Part shown: positions 9,115 through 17,887 of the stretch, piece by piece
Position numbering within the stretch: the first letter of the stretch is position 1
Layout of the letters: each line of letters starts with the position of its first letter
NCBI GenBank assembly: GCA_020443325.1
Contig: JAGRIK010000146.1
Coordinates: 1-43,649, forward strand
Source: Halioglobus sp.
GTDB taxonomy: Bacteria > Pseudomonadota > Gammaproteobacteria > Pseudomonadales > Halieaceae
Length of the DNA: 43,649 bases
Direction of reading: 5' to 3'
Made by a program: the position numbers and the translations under genes
The notes under the pieces: model-generated
Seen by the model: the letters and a program-made list of their open reading frames with translations, nothing else
The model's database searches: none
Told to the model about the DNA's origin: nothing

Positions 9115-10408
9115 GGATCATGCCTCCATCCGCAGCACTTTGTGCATCCAGCATTTTGGCGGTGGCCTCGCGCAACTTCGATTCAGAGTCCACCAGAAAC
9201 TGGGCCGAGGTAACCACCTCATCGCCTGCACTGACACCACGCACAATCTCAGTTCGACCGTCCGACTCAACACCCAGCGCGACTTCCCTGGGTTCATATT
9301 TTCCGGGTGCTCGTACGACATAGACCTGTGGTTTACCACCCGAGCGGACCACTGCTTCCGAGGGAACGACTATCGCGTCATCGCGGGTATCTGCCAGGAT
9401 ACTGACCTCGGCAAACATCTCCGGGCGGAGTAAACGTTCAGCATTATCGAAAACGAGGCGTACTTTCGTCGTTCTTGTTCCGGCCTCAGAGTAGGGGTAG
9501 ATGTAGGAAACCGTGCCCCTGAAGACTCTTCCGGGTACAGAGGCCAGCGTCATCTCCACTTCGTCGCCTGTCTTCACCCAGGGAATTTCGTTTTCATAGA
9601 TATCCGCAAAAACCCATACCTCACTGAGATCAGCCAACAGGTAGAGTTCGGTTTGCGGCGTTACGAACTGGCCACGCCGTGCGCCGACTTGCAACACGGT
9701 TCCCGCGACGGGTGAATGGATATGAATCTGCTTTTTTATCCGGCGCGTCTTCTCCAGTTCACGTATCTGGTGCTCCGGCACATCCAGGAATTGCAAGCGC
9801 TCGCGAGAGCTCTGCACCAGATCTTGTGCGCCCTGGCGAATCTCTGCGATGGGGCTTTCACCCAACGCTGCCAGATTGTTGAGTGCCAGCAGGTATTCCT
9901 GCTGCGTTGAGACCAGCTGCGGTGAGTAGACGCTGAGCAGTATGTCGTCCTGCCCGACCCTCTCCCCTGCCCTATCGACCCGCAACTCTTCGATCCACCC
10001 CTGCACCTTGGGATGCAGTCGCGCAATTGTCTCCTCGTTATAGTCCACCCGCCCCACGGTCCTCACGGTACGACTGATAGCCTCGGACGTCGCGATAGCG
10101 GTTCTGACGCCGATGTTCTGCACGACCACCGGATCAATACTTACCGTGCCCATAACATCATCCCCGGCCCCATCGGCATAGACAGGCAGATAGTCCATGC
10201 CCATGGAATCCTGCATGGGCGTGGGAGAGGTCACCGACGGATTCATTGGATTGCGATAGAACAGGATTTCACGCTCAGCGGGCGCCTGATGCGCGCCAGC
10301 ATCAACAGGGACTGTATCCGTGCTGAAGGAATTCTGTGCGAGCCAGTAGCCGGCCGCGACCCCAACGACCAGCAGCGCCGCGCCGGTGGTGATTAGCAGC
10401 TTACTCAT
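9107..10408 (-). CDS. cusB: CusB-type periplasmic adaptor of RND metal efflux
   Basis: Membrane-fusion protein of 433 residues bridging CusA and CusC. It has an N-terminal membrane anchor (LLITTGAALLVVGVAAGYWL). Next comes a Met-rich heavy-metal-binding segment, YRNPMNPSVTSPTPMQDSMG, which in CusB-type adaptors takes up Cu(I)/Ag(I). The lipoyl/barrel-sandwich and alpha-hairpin region follows (HPKVQGWIEELRVDRAGERV), then beta-barrel segments. The start at 10408 is chosen because it follows GGAAGGAGACAATCT at proper spacing; a longer reading frame upstream overlaps cusC extensively and adds an Arg-rich stretch unlike a signal. The start overlaps the cusC stop by 8 nt (ATGAGTAA). Confidence 0.92.
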   Translation of the reverse strand: MSKLLITTGAALLVVGVAAGYWLAQNSFSTDTVPVDAGAHQAPAEREILFYRNPMNPSVTSPTPMQDSMGMDYLPVYADGAGDDVMGTVSIDPVVVQNIGVRTAIATSEAISRTVRTVGRVDYNEETIARLHPKVQGWIEELRVDRAGERVGQDDILLSVYSPQLVSTQQEYLLALNNLAALGESPIAEIRQGAQDLVQSSRERLQFLDVPEHQIRELEKTRRIKKQIHIHSPVAGTVLQVGARRGQFVTPQTELYLLADLSEVWVFADIYENEIPWVKTGDEVEMTLASVPGRVFRGTVSYIYPYSEAGTRTTKVRLVFDNAERLLRPEMFAEVSILADTRDDAIVVPSEAVVRSGGKPQVYVVRAPGKYEPREVALGVESDGRTEIVRGVSAGDEVVTSAQFLVDSESKLREATAKMLDAQSAADGGMIHD

Positions 10409-11732
10409 AGATTGTCTCCTTCCCCACTGCGGCTTCCACGCGCGCAAGCGCCTGTTTCGCCTCACTGAATGCTTTCCAGTATTGAAGTTCGTAGTTAAAC
10501 AGCGTCATCTGGCTGCGCACCAGGTTCAGGAAATCCACTTCGCTCACCTGGTAGGCCGCCAACATCGACTGCACGGTTTGCTGTGCCTGCGGAATGATGC
10601 CTTTGCCGAAGAGCTCCAATTGTTCCTTTGCTGTTTGGTAGTCTGTCAGGGAAGTCGCAATCGCAGCTCGCACGAGGTTTTTTTCGTCCAGGAGCGCATA
10701 GCGGGTTCTCGCCAGCTCCCGCTCCCTCTGGGAAATCGCCCTGGACTGTTTGCGCCCGCTATACAGGGGTATTTGAACGCCGACCATCACAGAGAGCAGA
10801 TCCGCCCGGGAGCCTCCCATGTAGGGCGGGTTGTCTCCCGACCTATCCCCGTACGTCACCCCGACCATGAAATCCGGATATTGATCCATCTCCGCAAGTT
10901 CCAGACGGGAGCGCGCCGCTTCAATATTAGTCTCCTGCGCTTTCAGGGTTGGCCGGGCGGATACCGCCACCTGGTAGAGCTCAGCCTCACTGAGAACCCC
11001 TGGCATGCCCAGCGATGCGCTATCGGCGAGGCTCACCCCATCAGGGGCCGGCCGGTCCATCAGGGTATTGAGTTGTATCGACTGGTGACGACGCAGGGCA
11101 ACCAGTTGCAGACGCTGGTCCATGAGCTTGGAGAGTTCAAGCTGCGCAAGCAGTATGTCCTGCTGCAGCCCCTTCCCGGTTTCGTACTTGGTTCTCGCCA
11201 CGGCGATAAACTGGCGCGCCAGGTTCTCATTCTTCTCCAGCGTCTCCAGCGCGCGATCGAGGTAGTAAATCTGCCACCAGGTGGTTTTGACATTCTTCGC
11301 CAACTGCACGCGCATTTCATCGACCGAGAATCCCGCAGCCGTCGCATCGAAGGAGGCGGCTTCTTCCTTCAAACCCAGTTTGCCTGGAAACGGAAACATC
11401 TGGGTCAGGCCCACCTGCAGCTGCGTCATGGCCTCCTGGCTCCGGTCAAAGCTGTCGGTGGGGAAATTCATCGCATTCAGGTTGACCACCGGATCGGGCA
11501 ACGTCCCCGCCTGGCTGGGAACTTCGAGTAACGCTTCGTAGCGCAACTGCATCGCCGCGAGGCCCGGATTGTCCCTAAGGGCGGAAGCGACTGCCGCACT
11601 CTCAGTCAGCAATGGGCCGTCCGCCTCGTTCACCGCCCCGTAAACAGCGGATGTCATCAGGAGCGCGATCGCAAACCGCGACAGCACCCGGGTTACGCGG
11701 ACTACCTTGTTGTCGTAGTGTCGTTTGTTCAT
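10401..11732 (-). CDS. cusC: CusC/TolC-family outer-membrane efflux protein
   Basis: Outer-membrane channel of the TolC superfamily, 443 residues, forming the exit duct of the Cus pump. It has an N-terminal signal peptide (FAIALLMTSAVYGA), then paired OEP repeats rich in heptad-like helices. Repeat signatures include LRDNPGLAAMQLRYEA in the first half and SARPTLKAQETNIEAARSRLELAE in the second, and GVQIPLYSGRKQSRAISQRE matches the family's second-repeat strand-to-helix region. No N-terminal lipobox cysteine is seen. First gene of the cusCBA core; 130 nt separate it from the upstream CopL-like gene. AAAGAGACCGACA precedes the ATG. Confidence 0.9.
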   Translation of the reverse strand: MNKRHYDNKVVRVTRVLSRFAIALLMTSAVYGAVNEADGPLLTESAAVASALRDNPGLAAMQLRYEALLEVPSQAGTLPDPVVNLNAMNFPTDSFDRSQEAMTQLQVGLTQMFPFPGKLGLKEEAASFDATAAGFSVDEMRVQLAKNVKTTWWQIYYLDRALETLEKNENLARQFIAVARTKYETGKGLQQDILLAQLELSKLMDQRLQLVALRRHQSIQLNTLMDRPAPDGVSLADSASLGMPGVLSEAELYQVAVSARPTLKAQETNIEAARSRLELAEMDQYPDFMVGVTYGDRSGDNPPYMGGSRADLLSVMVGVQIPLYSGRKQSRAISQRERELARTRYALLDEKNLVRAAIATSLTDYQTAKEQLELFGKGIIPQAQQTVQSMLAAYQVSEVDFLNLVRSQMTLFNYELQYWKAFSEAKQALARVEAAVGKETIYE

Positions 11733-11861
11733 TGTCGGTCTCTTTTGGGGAGTCCACGAAACGTCGATGCATTTCGTCTCCTGCGAGAGGAAATCAGATA
11801 CCGCCGGTTGCGGCGGCAGCCCAATTGCAAAAGTCAGGCGCAGCGGCGCCCTTTGAGGGGG

Positions 11862-12245
11862 TTAAGCGTGTTTGGGGGGGTGGAAAATACGGGAGGGCAA
11901 ACCCTGGACGGGTGCGTCGCCGGCTACGGCGACCTGTACAGCGGTGAAACTGTCGACGTTAAAAAGTGTTGGCGGCAGCAGGGCCAGCGTACCGGGGGAA
12001 CATGCCGAGGCACAGGAGCCACCGGCACAGTCGTCATCGCAATCCGGACACGACATTGGAGCAGCCTGTTCCGCTGCCATCTCGTGGCAGGGGGACATCG
12101 TCCCGTGCGCGCCATCCGGACGGGAGTGATCCATCGACATGGATGAGGAAGCATCGCTGACAGGCATGGAATCAGGCACAGCAGCCCTCAGGGGCTGGAC
12201 AATCAACCCGAGAATCAAAACGGCTATTCCAATAAAACGAACCAT
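11862..12245 (-). CDS. Small secreted Cys/His/Met-rich CopL-like protein
   Basis: A 127-residue protein with a clean signal peptide (IGIAVLILGLIVQPLRAA). The mature part begins with a Met/His-rich stretch (SSSMSMDHSRPDGAHG), followed by a cysteine cluster: CHEM, CPDCDDDC and CASAC within about 35 residues. It ends in RIFHPPKHA. Composition and placement directly before cusCBA resemble CopL/DUF2946-type proteins linked to copper resistance, so a periplasmic copper-binding or copper-sensing role is likely but unproven. The start at 12245 follows AGAGGTAAGTAC and opens the signal peptide; a longer frame adds a Pro/Trp-rich stretch that is not signal-like. Cysteine spacing differs from CusF and CopZ. 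Confidence 0.72.
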   Translation of the reverse strand: MVRFIGIAVLILGLIVQPLRAAVPDSMPVSDASSSMSMDHSRPDGAHGTMSPCHEMAAEQAAPMSCPDCDDDCAGGSCASACSPGTLALLPPTLFNVDSFTAVQVAVAGDAPVQGLPSRIFHPPKHA

Positions 12246-12263
12246 GTACTTACCTCTTCCCAC

Positions 12264-12299
12264 TGTATAAAACCATAGGGAAGGTGGTGCTGGCAAGGT
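12264..12299 (-). promoter_or_regulatory. Candidate copper-responsive promoter upstream of the copL-like/cus genes
   Basis: On the minus strand, two half-site-like octamers, ACCTTGCC and ACCTTCCC, lie 6 nt apart as a direct repeat. TTGCCA within the first matches five of six -35 positions. A TTTATA/TATACA -10-like element follows after a 19-21 nt spacer, the long spacing typical of MerR/CueR-controlled promoters. The half-sites resemble CueR half-sites but are direct rather than inverted. The call is tentative; position just upstream of the metal operon is the main support. Confidence 0.3.
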
Positions 12300-12308
12300 G
12301 GAGGTTGA

Positions 12309-13460
12309 TTACATTGATACCCGCTGCACATTCCAGCCATATCGACGCCGACTGTAACCGATTCCCAGCAGGCCGAGAGCGAACAATGCCAGCGTAGCCG
12401 GCTCCGGTACGACCTTGGAGCGGGTGGACGCGATAAATATCTGTTCGTAGCCATTGTTCAGGTTGCGGCCGTAGTCGTCCGGCAGGCCGGTACAGATACC
12501 CTGCTTTTCCGTACCCGCCAATGGGTCGCAACCCAGTTTGAAATCGAGGTGCAGGGTGTTGCCAGCCGCCAGACCCAATCCAGCCAGCAAGGCATTCAAC
12601 TCTGGAAACACCACAGCGTAAGCCGCTTCGTTGGCACCGAGGTTGTGGTTGATCCTCTCAACGACGCCGGGACCGTCACAATCGACAATGATGGCAGCGG
12701 CGCTGAGGCACAGTTCACCGCCGGACAACACATAGTCGGTGGCGGCGTTGGTCCCCGCCAGTGGCTGATAGCCAGGTGCGGTCGTCGCTGCGCTGGTGAA
12801 CGCGGTGGGGTCGCCAAACGGTACACCACCGGTCGTTCCCGAAGAAAATACATCGTACGCTTTACTCACGTTTCCGGGCAGTTGGTTGACGAACTCATAA
12901 ACCTCTCCCACCAGCGTATTCGCGGCATCAGTTACCCAGAGCCTCGCCCAGGCCGCGAGATTTTGACAGCCTGAATCACAGGCGTTGATCTGGTTGTTAT
13001 TGAAGTACACCACCATATCGCCACCACCCAGAAAACTGTTGAGTGCGGCGACATCGGCATCCCAGGTATAGTCATAATCGTTGACGGGAGCGCCTTTAGA
13101 GGAACCGGGGTCATTGGCCGTGTTCGACGTTGCATAGAAGTTATCGCCATTGTTGCCACTGGGCGTGCTGTAGGCGTCGTTGATGCCAGCCAGATTGGTG
13201 TTCACTGGACTGCCGCTGGCGCCGGTAGCGACGACGATAAGATCCTTGATGGCACCGGGGGTGGAGGGCACGTAGAAGTCACAACCAGGGCCGGTACAGT
13301 TATCAAAAAACTGGCTCATGGGCAGTGAATAGGAGTTGCCATCACCGTAGGTGACATAACCCTGCCCGGTGAAGTCGATGGCGTGCGCTGCAACACTGAT
13401 GCCCAGTGACGCTGAACCTAAGACTAACGCTGCTGCTAGCGTCCGCAATTTACTACCCAT
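12309..13460 (-). CDS. PEP-CTERM sorting-domain protein
   Basis: Secreted protein of 383 residues with a signal peptide (LAAALVLGSASLGISVAAHA). Its C-terminal sorting signal is VPEP at residues 351-354, a hydrophobic helix (ATLALFALGLLGIGY), and an SRRR basic cluster at 370-373. This tripartite signal marks proteins processed by exosortase and delivered to the cell surface or extracellular matrix. A ten-residue tail follows the Arg cluster, longer than usual. The body has several Cys pairs and no recognised enzymatic domain. The start at 13460 sits 9 nt after GGAGG; an upstream in-frame ATG lacks this. The neighbouring PrsT-like gene supports an exosortase system, though no exosortase gene is present here. 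Confidence 0.85.
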   Translation of the reverse strand: MGSKLRTLAAALVLGSASLGISVAAHAIDFTGQGYVTYGDGNSYSLPMSQFFDNCTGPGCDFYVPSTPGAIKDLIVVATGASGSPVNTNLAGINDAYSTPSGNNGDNFYATSNTANDPGSSKGAPVNDYDYTWDADVAALNSFLGGGDMVVYFNNNQINACDSGCQNLAAWARLWVTDAANTLVGEVYEFVNQLPGNVSKAYDVFSSGTTGGVPFGDPTAFTSAATTAPGYQPLAGTNAATDYVLSGGELCLSAAAIIVDCDGPGVVERINHNLGANEAAYAVVFPELNALLAGLGLAAGNTLHLDFKLGCDPLAGTEKQGICTGLPDDYGRNLNNGYEQIFIASTRSKVVPEPATLALFALGLLGIGYSRRRYGWNVQRVSM

Positions 13461-13645
13461 CCCCACTGACCTCCGTTTCGGCGCTGTGTCACAAAAATGA
13501 CTAAGCATGTTTCACAAACTGTCTACACTATGTTAGCAAGCAATATTCATACCAACCCTCGAATTGAGCAATGAATTAAAGGCTTCCCCCTGTCACCCGG
13601 CAGGGCTATCAAGCGCAGTTTGTAAAATTCTTCGACACTGACAGG

Positions 13646-16483
13646 CTACTCCGCCAGACTGGCCATAAGCTGTTCAGCCTGGGCCCGGGCCTCAAAATCC
13701 GGATGTTTTTTAAGTAACACCTGCAGCGTAGCCCGCGCACCAACGATATCGCCGGCAGCCTGTTGCAGTTGCGCCGCATGCAACCTGACCAGCGGCTCGT
13801 CCGGGAGCTTCTTGAGCGCCCGCTGGTTGAGTTGTATAGCCTGTCGCAGCTGCGGTTCGCCCCCATGGTTCAGCAGCAACACCGAGAGGGTATCCATGAC
13901 TTGCGCAGACTCGGGCGCCAGCGTATTTGCCCGCTCGGCCAACTCCAGCGCGCGTGTGGGGCTGCTGTCGCGCAGTAACCAGGCAAGATTGTTGATTGCC
14001 ATGAAATGGTCCGGGTGTGCCGCTATCAGGCGCTCGAGTACGGCAACGGCGTCCTCGCGCTTTCCTGTCTGCTCGTAGTAACGGGCAAGCTGCAACTGCG
14101 TGAGGGGATCGTCGGGTTGCACGGCCAGCCAGTCATTCATCCGCTCTATTGCAGCTGCCTCCTTGTTCTGTTGCCACAGCATATCGACCAGCCGCAGCAA
14201 ATTAATATTGTTGGGGGCCAGATCGAAAATCTCCTGGTATTTGCCACCCGCCCCAGCCAAATCATCACTGGCCTCAAGCAACTGGCCCTCTATCAACAGG
14301 GTATCCGGCGTAACGTATCGCTGTTGGCGCAACCAGGCTACCTGCTCACGGGCTGCCTCCAGCTGATTGGTGCGGACCAGCTCACGCGCGTAGTCCACCC
14401 TGGCGGGATGGAGCATCGGATCGAGTTTCAAGGCCTCTAACAGCCTGTCCGAATAAAGCGTGAGGTCTCCGCCCGCCGCCTCGGTTTTGGCAATCGCGTA
14501 CTGCAGGTTGCCGTTGCCAGGCGCCAGTCGCGCGGCATCGTGATACAGCGCGAGCGCTGTATTGATCTGCCCGGCCTGTCGCGCGCTGTCAGCCAACAGC
14601 CACAGCAGGGAGACATCCTTGGGGTAAAGTTTACGCACGGGATTCAGCACATCGGGTACGTCTTCTGTGCGGCCACGCACCAGGTACACCATCGCAAGTT
14701 TCAGGCGCGGCTCAAGCTCTTCCGGGTGCGCCGCGATCGCCCGCTGCAGTATCTCAATGGCCCTCTCCTCCCGGCCCGCCTTCGCCTCAAACGCAGAGAG
14801 CTCTAACAGTATGGCCAGATCATCCGGGTGATGCGCCAGGGCCGACTCATAGTAGCCCCGGGCCACATCAAGCTGCCCGGATCGCATGGCCAACAGGGCC
14901 AGCCCCTGGAGTGCAACCGAATCACCCGGGCTCAACTCCAGTGTCCGCTCGAAAGATTTTTGCGCCGCGTCAACGTCGTTGCGAACAAGCTGGGTCGCAG
15001 CGAGCAGGTTGTGTGCAGAGGGCGACGCCGGGTTTACCTGAGCAAAATCAACAGCCGCTTCAAGTGCCGCATCGCGCGCCCCCCGACTCAGTCGCAACGA
15101 GACCAGGCTCGTTGAGGCGGCCTCCATGGCCGGATCAAAGTCCAGGGCGGCCTCCAGCTCTGCCTCAGCATCGGCCAGCTTCTCGGAACGGGTCAGGCCA
15201 TCGGCGAGTGCCAGCCTGGCCTTCGGGGATTCCGGCTGTAACGCAACCAACTGTCGCAGCAGTTTCAAAGCCGCCGCAGAGTCATTGCGCATAAGCAGCA
15301 CCTGCGCCAAAAGTGTCATCACCAACGGGTCCGCCGGGTTTTCCTGCAATGCATCACGCAACAGGAGTTCCGCCTCTTCCAAATCACCATCTCGCGAGCG
15401 ACTCATCGCCAGTAGCCGACTCGCCACCAGATGGCCGGGCACCTGATCGATCACTCTGCGCATTTTTTGTTCTGCCACAGCATCGCGCCCCAGCTCGAAC
15501 TCTGCGGCGCCACCGAGCAGCAGCGCCGGGAGATAACTGGGAGCCTGTCCCAACACCTGCTCAAACACCGCTGCGGCTGACTCGTACTGGCGCTGTTCAT
15601 AGAACAGCAAGCCGCGGGTAAAGACGACACCAATGGATCGTTCGCCCTGTAGCTCAATCCGCTGCGAATTGAGATCGGCATCGTCGGTAACGCCGACACG
15701 CCAGTTGGCCTGCTCTTCCAATCGCTGCAGATCCGCTTCGGCAGCATCAAAGTACTGTTGCGCAATCCGCAATCGCGCACGTGCAAGCAAGTCATCGAAG
15801 GGATTGGGTTGCAACTCGATCGCCCGGGTGTAGGCCTCATCTGCGGCCTCCAGATCGCCCACTGCAATTTCAATCTTGGCCAACAGGCTCCAGGCGGGAC
15901 TGTAGTCGGGATGGTGCTGCAGAACCTCCTCTACAAACTTGCGGCTCCATACGTAGTCTCCACCGGCCAGTTCAATTCTGGCTTTCCCGAGCTTCGCATA
16001 CGCAGAGGTCGGGTCCAGGTCAAGCGCTTCGCCGATCAGGACACCGGCGGTAAATTCATCATCGAGAGCACTGGCCGCCAGAGCCTGGGTAACCACCAGG
16101 TCGCTCTGCGCGACAGGATCATTTACCTGAGGATCCAGCGCCAATATTTCCTCGAACTTGCTCTGTCGGAAGAACGCGCGAGCCAGAAGCGGCTTTAACT
16201 GCACGTCTGCTGCACCCAGCTCCTGTGCGAGAAGCAGGTCATCGGCGGCGGCAACCGGATCGTCCAGTTGCAGATTCAGCCTGGCGCGCAGCAATCGCGC
16301 ATCCACATTTTCTGAATTCGCCTTGAGCGCATTCCTGGTTTCGACCAGCGCCTCCTGAAGATCGCCTGCCGCGTAATACTCCATCGCACTCGCATAGTAC
16401 TCGGTATCAGAACGCTGCAAGTCGCAGGCAGTTATCGCAACCATCAGGGTCGCCGTGCAAATACGGATAAGATACGTTTTCAT
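13646..16483 (-). CDS. prsT: PrsT-like TPR-repeat lipoprotein of the PEP-CTERM/exosortase system
   Basis: A 945-residue lipoprotein (MVAITAC lipobox near residue 20) built almost entirely of tetratricopeptide repeats, around twenty or more. An early unit contains AMEYYAAGDLQEALVETRNA, and the repeats keep the TPR spacing of small Gly/Ala/Tyr positions. Length, lipobox, overall repeat architecture and the adjacent PEP-CTERM gene match the PrsT family, which co-occurs with exosortase and polysaccharide-export loci. It probably acts as a scaffold at the outer or inner membrane for matrix or polysaccharide export. AGGGAGTGAGCTGA precedes the ATG. A generic TPR lipoprotein is the alternative; the neighbour makes PrsT more likely. 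Confidence 0.75.
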   Translation of the reverse strand: MKTYLIRICTATLMVAITACDLQRSDTEYYASAMEYYAAGDLQEALVETRNALKANSENVDARLLRARLNLQLDDPVAAADDLLLAQELGAADVQLKPLLARAFFRQSKFEEILALDPQVNDPVAQSDLVVTQALAASALDDEFTAGVLIGEALDLDPTSAYAKLGKARIELAGGDYVWSRKFVEEVLQHHPDYSPAWSLLAKIEIAVGDLEAADEAYTRAIELQPNPFDDLLARARLRIAQQYFDAAEADLQRLEEQANWRVGVTDDADLNSQRIELQGERSIGVVFTRGLLFYEQRQYESAAAVFEQVLGQAPSYLPALLLGGAAEFELGRDAVAEQKMRRVIDQVPGHLVASRLLAMSRSRDGDLEEAELLLRDALQENPADPLVMTLLAQVLLMRNDSAAALKLLRQLVALQPESPKARLALADGLTRSEKLADAEAELEAALDFDPAMEAASTSLVSLRLSRGARDAALEAAVDFAQVNPASPSAHNLLAATQLVRNDVDAAQKSFERTLELSPGDSVALQGLALLAMRSGQLDVARGYYESALAHHPDDLAILLELSAFEAKAGREERAIEILQRAIAAHPEELEPRLKLAMVYLVRGRTEDVPDVLNPVRKLYPKDVSLLWLLADSARQAGQINTALALYHDAARLAPGNGNLQYAIAKTEAAGGDLTLYSDRLLEALKLDPMLHPARVDYARELVRTNQLEAAREQVAWLRQQRYVTPDTLLIEGQLLEASDDLAGAGGKYQEIFDLAPNNINLLRLVDMLWQQNKEAAAIERMNDWLAVQPDDPLTQLQLARYYEQTGKREDAVAVLERLIAAHPDHFMAINNLAWLLRDSSPTRALELAERANTLAPESAQVMDTLSVLLLNHGGEPQLRQAIQLNQRALKKLPDEPLVRLHAAQLQQAAGDIVGARATLQVLLKKHPDFEARAQAEQLMASLAE

Positions 16484-16710
16484 TCAGCTCACTCCCTGCT
16501 GCCAAAGAAAGTATGGGGTATTAGAAGATATCCTGAGTGCAGACACACACCGTTATTCGGTGAACTGCCGATCCCGACTTCTCCCGGCACACCTGAAGTC
16601 TGCCCGCTTGAGCTTTTCTTCGCATTAACTATTCTTGAAGAAGAAGTATAACAACCGAGCCCCCGGGGTTTTCACTCGCCGGGTAGTTGCAATGACGAGA
16701 CAGGGAGGAA

Positions 16711-17058
16711 ATGGAACCCAACATGCTTTTCATCTTTGAAGTTCATATCAAACCCGGATACACAGCGGAACAGTATGCAAACGCGTGGGTCAAAGCAAGC
16801 GAGATGATACAGCAAGCGCCTGGCGCCCAGGGCACGCGGCTCCACCGAAAAATTGGTGACCCGAAAGTACTGTTGGCAATAGCGAGCTGGGAGTCAAAGG
16901 CCGCACGGGACGCCATGGAAAATGACCTGCCAGTCGCAGTACGGGAGATCATCGAGGCCGAGGCGGAATTTGTCGAAGTGCGCCTGGTCGGCGAGTTCGA
17001 GGCGCCTGAATGGACTGTTTTACCGGAAGGTCGCTTGCAGGAAGGGCCGTTCTTCTGA
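16711..17058 (+). CDS. Small ABM-like (dimeric alpha-beta barrel) protein
   Basis: A 115-residue protein with the ferredoxin-like pattern of antibiotic-biosynthesis-monooxygenase (ABM) domains: MLFIFEVHIKPGYTAEQY, then a central GAQGTRLHRKIGDPKVLLAI strand pair and ASWESKAARDAM. No signal peptide is seen. Such proteins form dimeric barrels used in quinone or heme oxidation and often have no assigned substrate. Two starts are possible: 16711 (very close to GGGAGG) or 16723 (MLFIFE), 14 nt beyond the Shine-Dalgarno. Divergent from prsT across 227 nt. Confidence 0.65.
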   Translation: MEPNMLFIFEVHIKPGYTAEQYANAWVKASEMIQQAPGAQGTRLHRKIGDPKVLLAIASWESKAARDAMENDLPVAVREIIEAEAEFVEVRLVGEFEAPEWTVLPEGRLQEGPFF

Positions 17059-17259
17059 AACAAGGCGCTTGATGACTTGACCAGTTTCAGTACCTGAGGA
17101 GTTTGGCAGGCTCAAATTACGAATCAACCCAATAAATGCGGCTTCGGTGGTCCGCTCCCCGTGGAGTTCCACATGTGAAATTGATTGAGCTGAATCATGG
17201 TGTGCTAGCCTGCACCGTATATAAGATTGATGTCCTCCATGGGTAACGGAAGTGGCGAC

Positions 17260-17814
17260 ATGCGAAGATTAATTTTTATCGCACTTTTGGCCATCGGCTA
17301 CTCCACCACTGTGGGTGCAGACACACCGAACGAACCGCAGAAGAATGCAGCTGCGTTGGTCGAAAGGTTCGTCGGCCTGTTGAAACCACAGCTTAAGCAG
17401 GCCATGGCCGATGGCGGCCCGACGCACGCCATCGCTGTCTGCGCTGACGTCGCGCCGGGGATTGCAGATTCGCTCAGCGCCGAGTCCGGCTGGTCGGTGA
17501 AGCGTGTCAGCCTCAAATCACGCAATGCCAGCCGGGCAGTTCCCGACGCCTGGGAGCGCAAGGTATTACTGAGCTTTGACCAACGCCAGGCCGCGGGAGA
17601 CCCACCGGCGGACCTGTATTATGGGGAAGTCGTCAAAGGGCAGTACCGGTATATGCAAGCCCAGGTAGTAGAGCCGCTATGCCTGGTCTGCCACGGCGCT
17701 GCGCTTGCAGGCGATGTTCAGGAGACATTGCAGGAGTACTACCCGGATGACTGGGCCACCGGCTACGGCCTGGGTGAAGTGCGCGGCGCCATCAGCGTAT
17801 CGGGCGAGTTGTAG
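17260..17814 (+). CDS. Periplasmic DUF3365-like c-type heme protein
   Basis: A 184-residue exported protein with signal peptide MRRLIFIALLAIGYSTTVGA. A single c-type heme attachment motif, C141-L-V-C-H145, follows EP. The pattern (AIAVCADVAPGIADSLS, then SLKSRNASRAVPDAWE, a YYGEVVKGQYRYMQAQVVEPLCLVCHG segment and GYGLGEVRGAISV) fits the DUF3365/Tll0287-like family of single-heme periplasmic or sensor proteins. The start at 17260 is preferred because GGAAGTGGCGAC precedes it and it begins the signal peptide; an earlier in-frame ATG at 17227 gives a poorer one. Function is unknown; redox or gas sensing is a family-level guess. Confidence 0.72.
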   Translation: MRRLIFIALLAIGYSTTVGADTPNEPQKNAAALVERFVGLLKPQLKQAMADGGPTHAIAVCADVAPGIADSLSAESGWSVKRVSLKSRNASRAVPDAWERKVLLSFDQRQAAGDPPADLYYGEVVKGQYRYMQAQVVEPLCLVCHGAALAGDVQETLQEYYPDDWATGYGLGEVRGAISVSGEL

Positions 17815-17887
17815 CTTGCGCTGACAATATTGTACGCTGCGAATCGAGGCGCTCCCCGCAAACCCGTTCAGCAACCGAGTCCGTACT

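Noticed and set aside
13588-13605. Hairpin CCCTG/CAGGG after prsT as a terminator
   Set aside because: Stem is only 5 bp with an 8-nt loop and no T-run follows on the minus strand.
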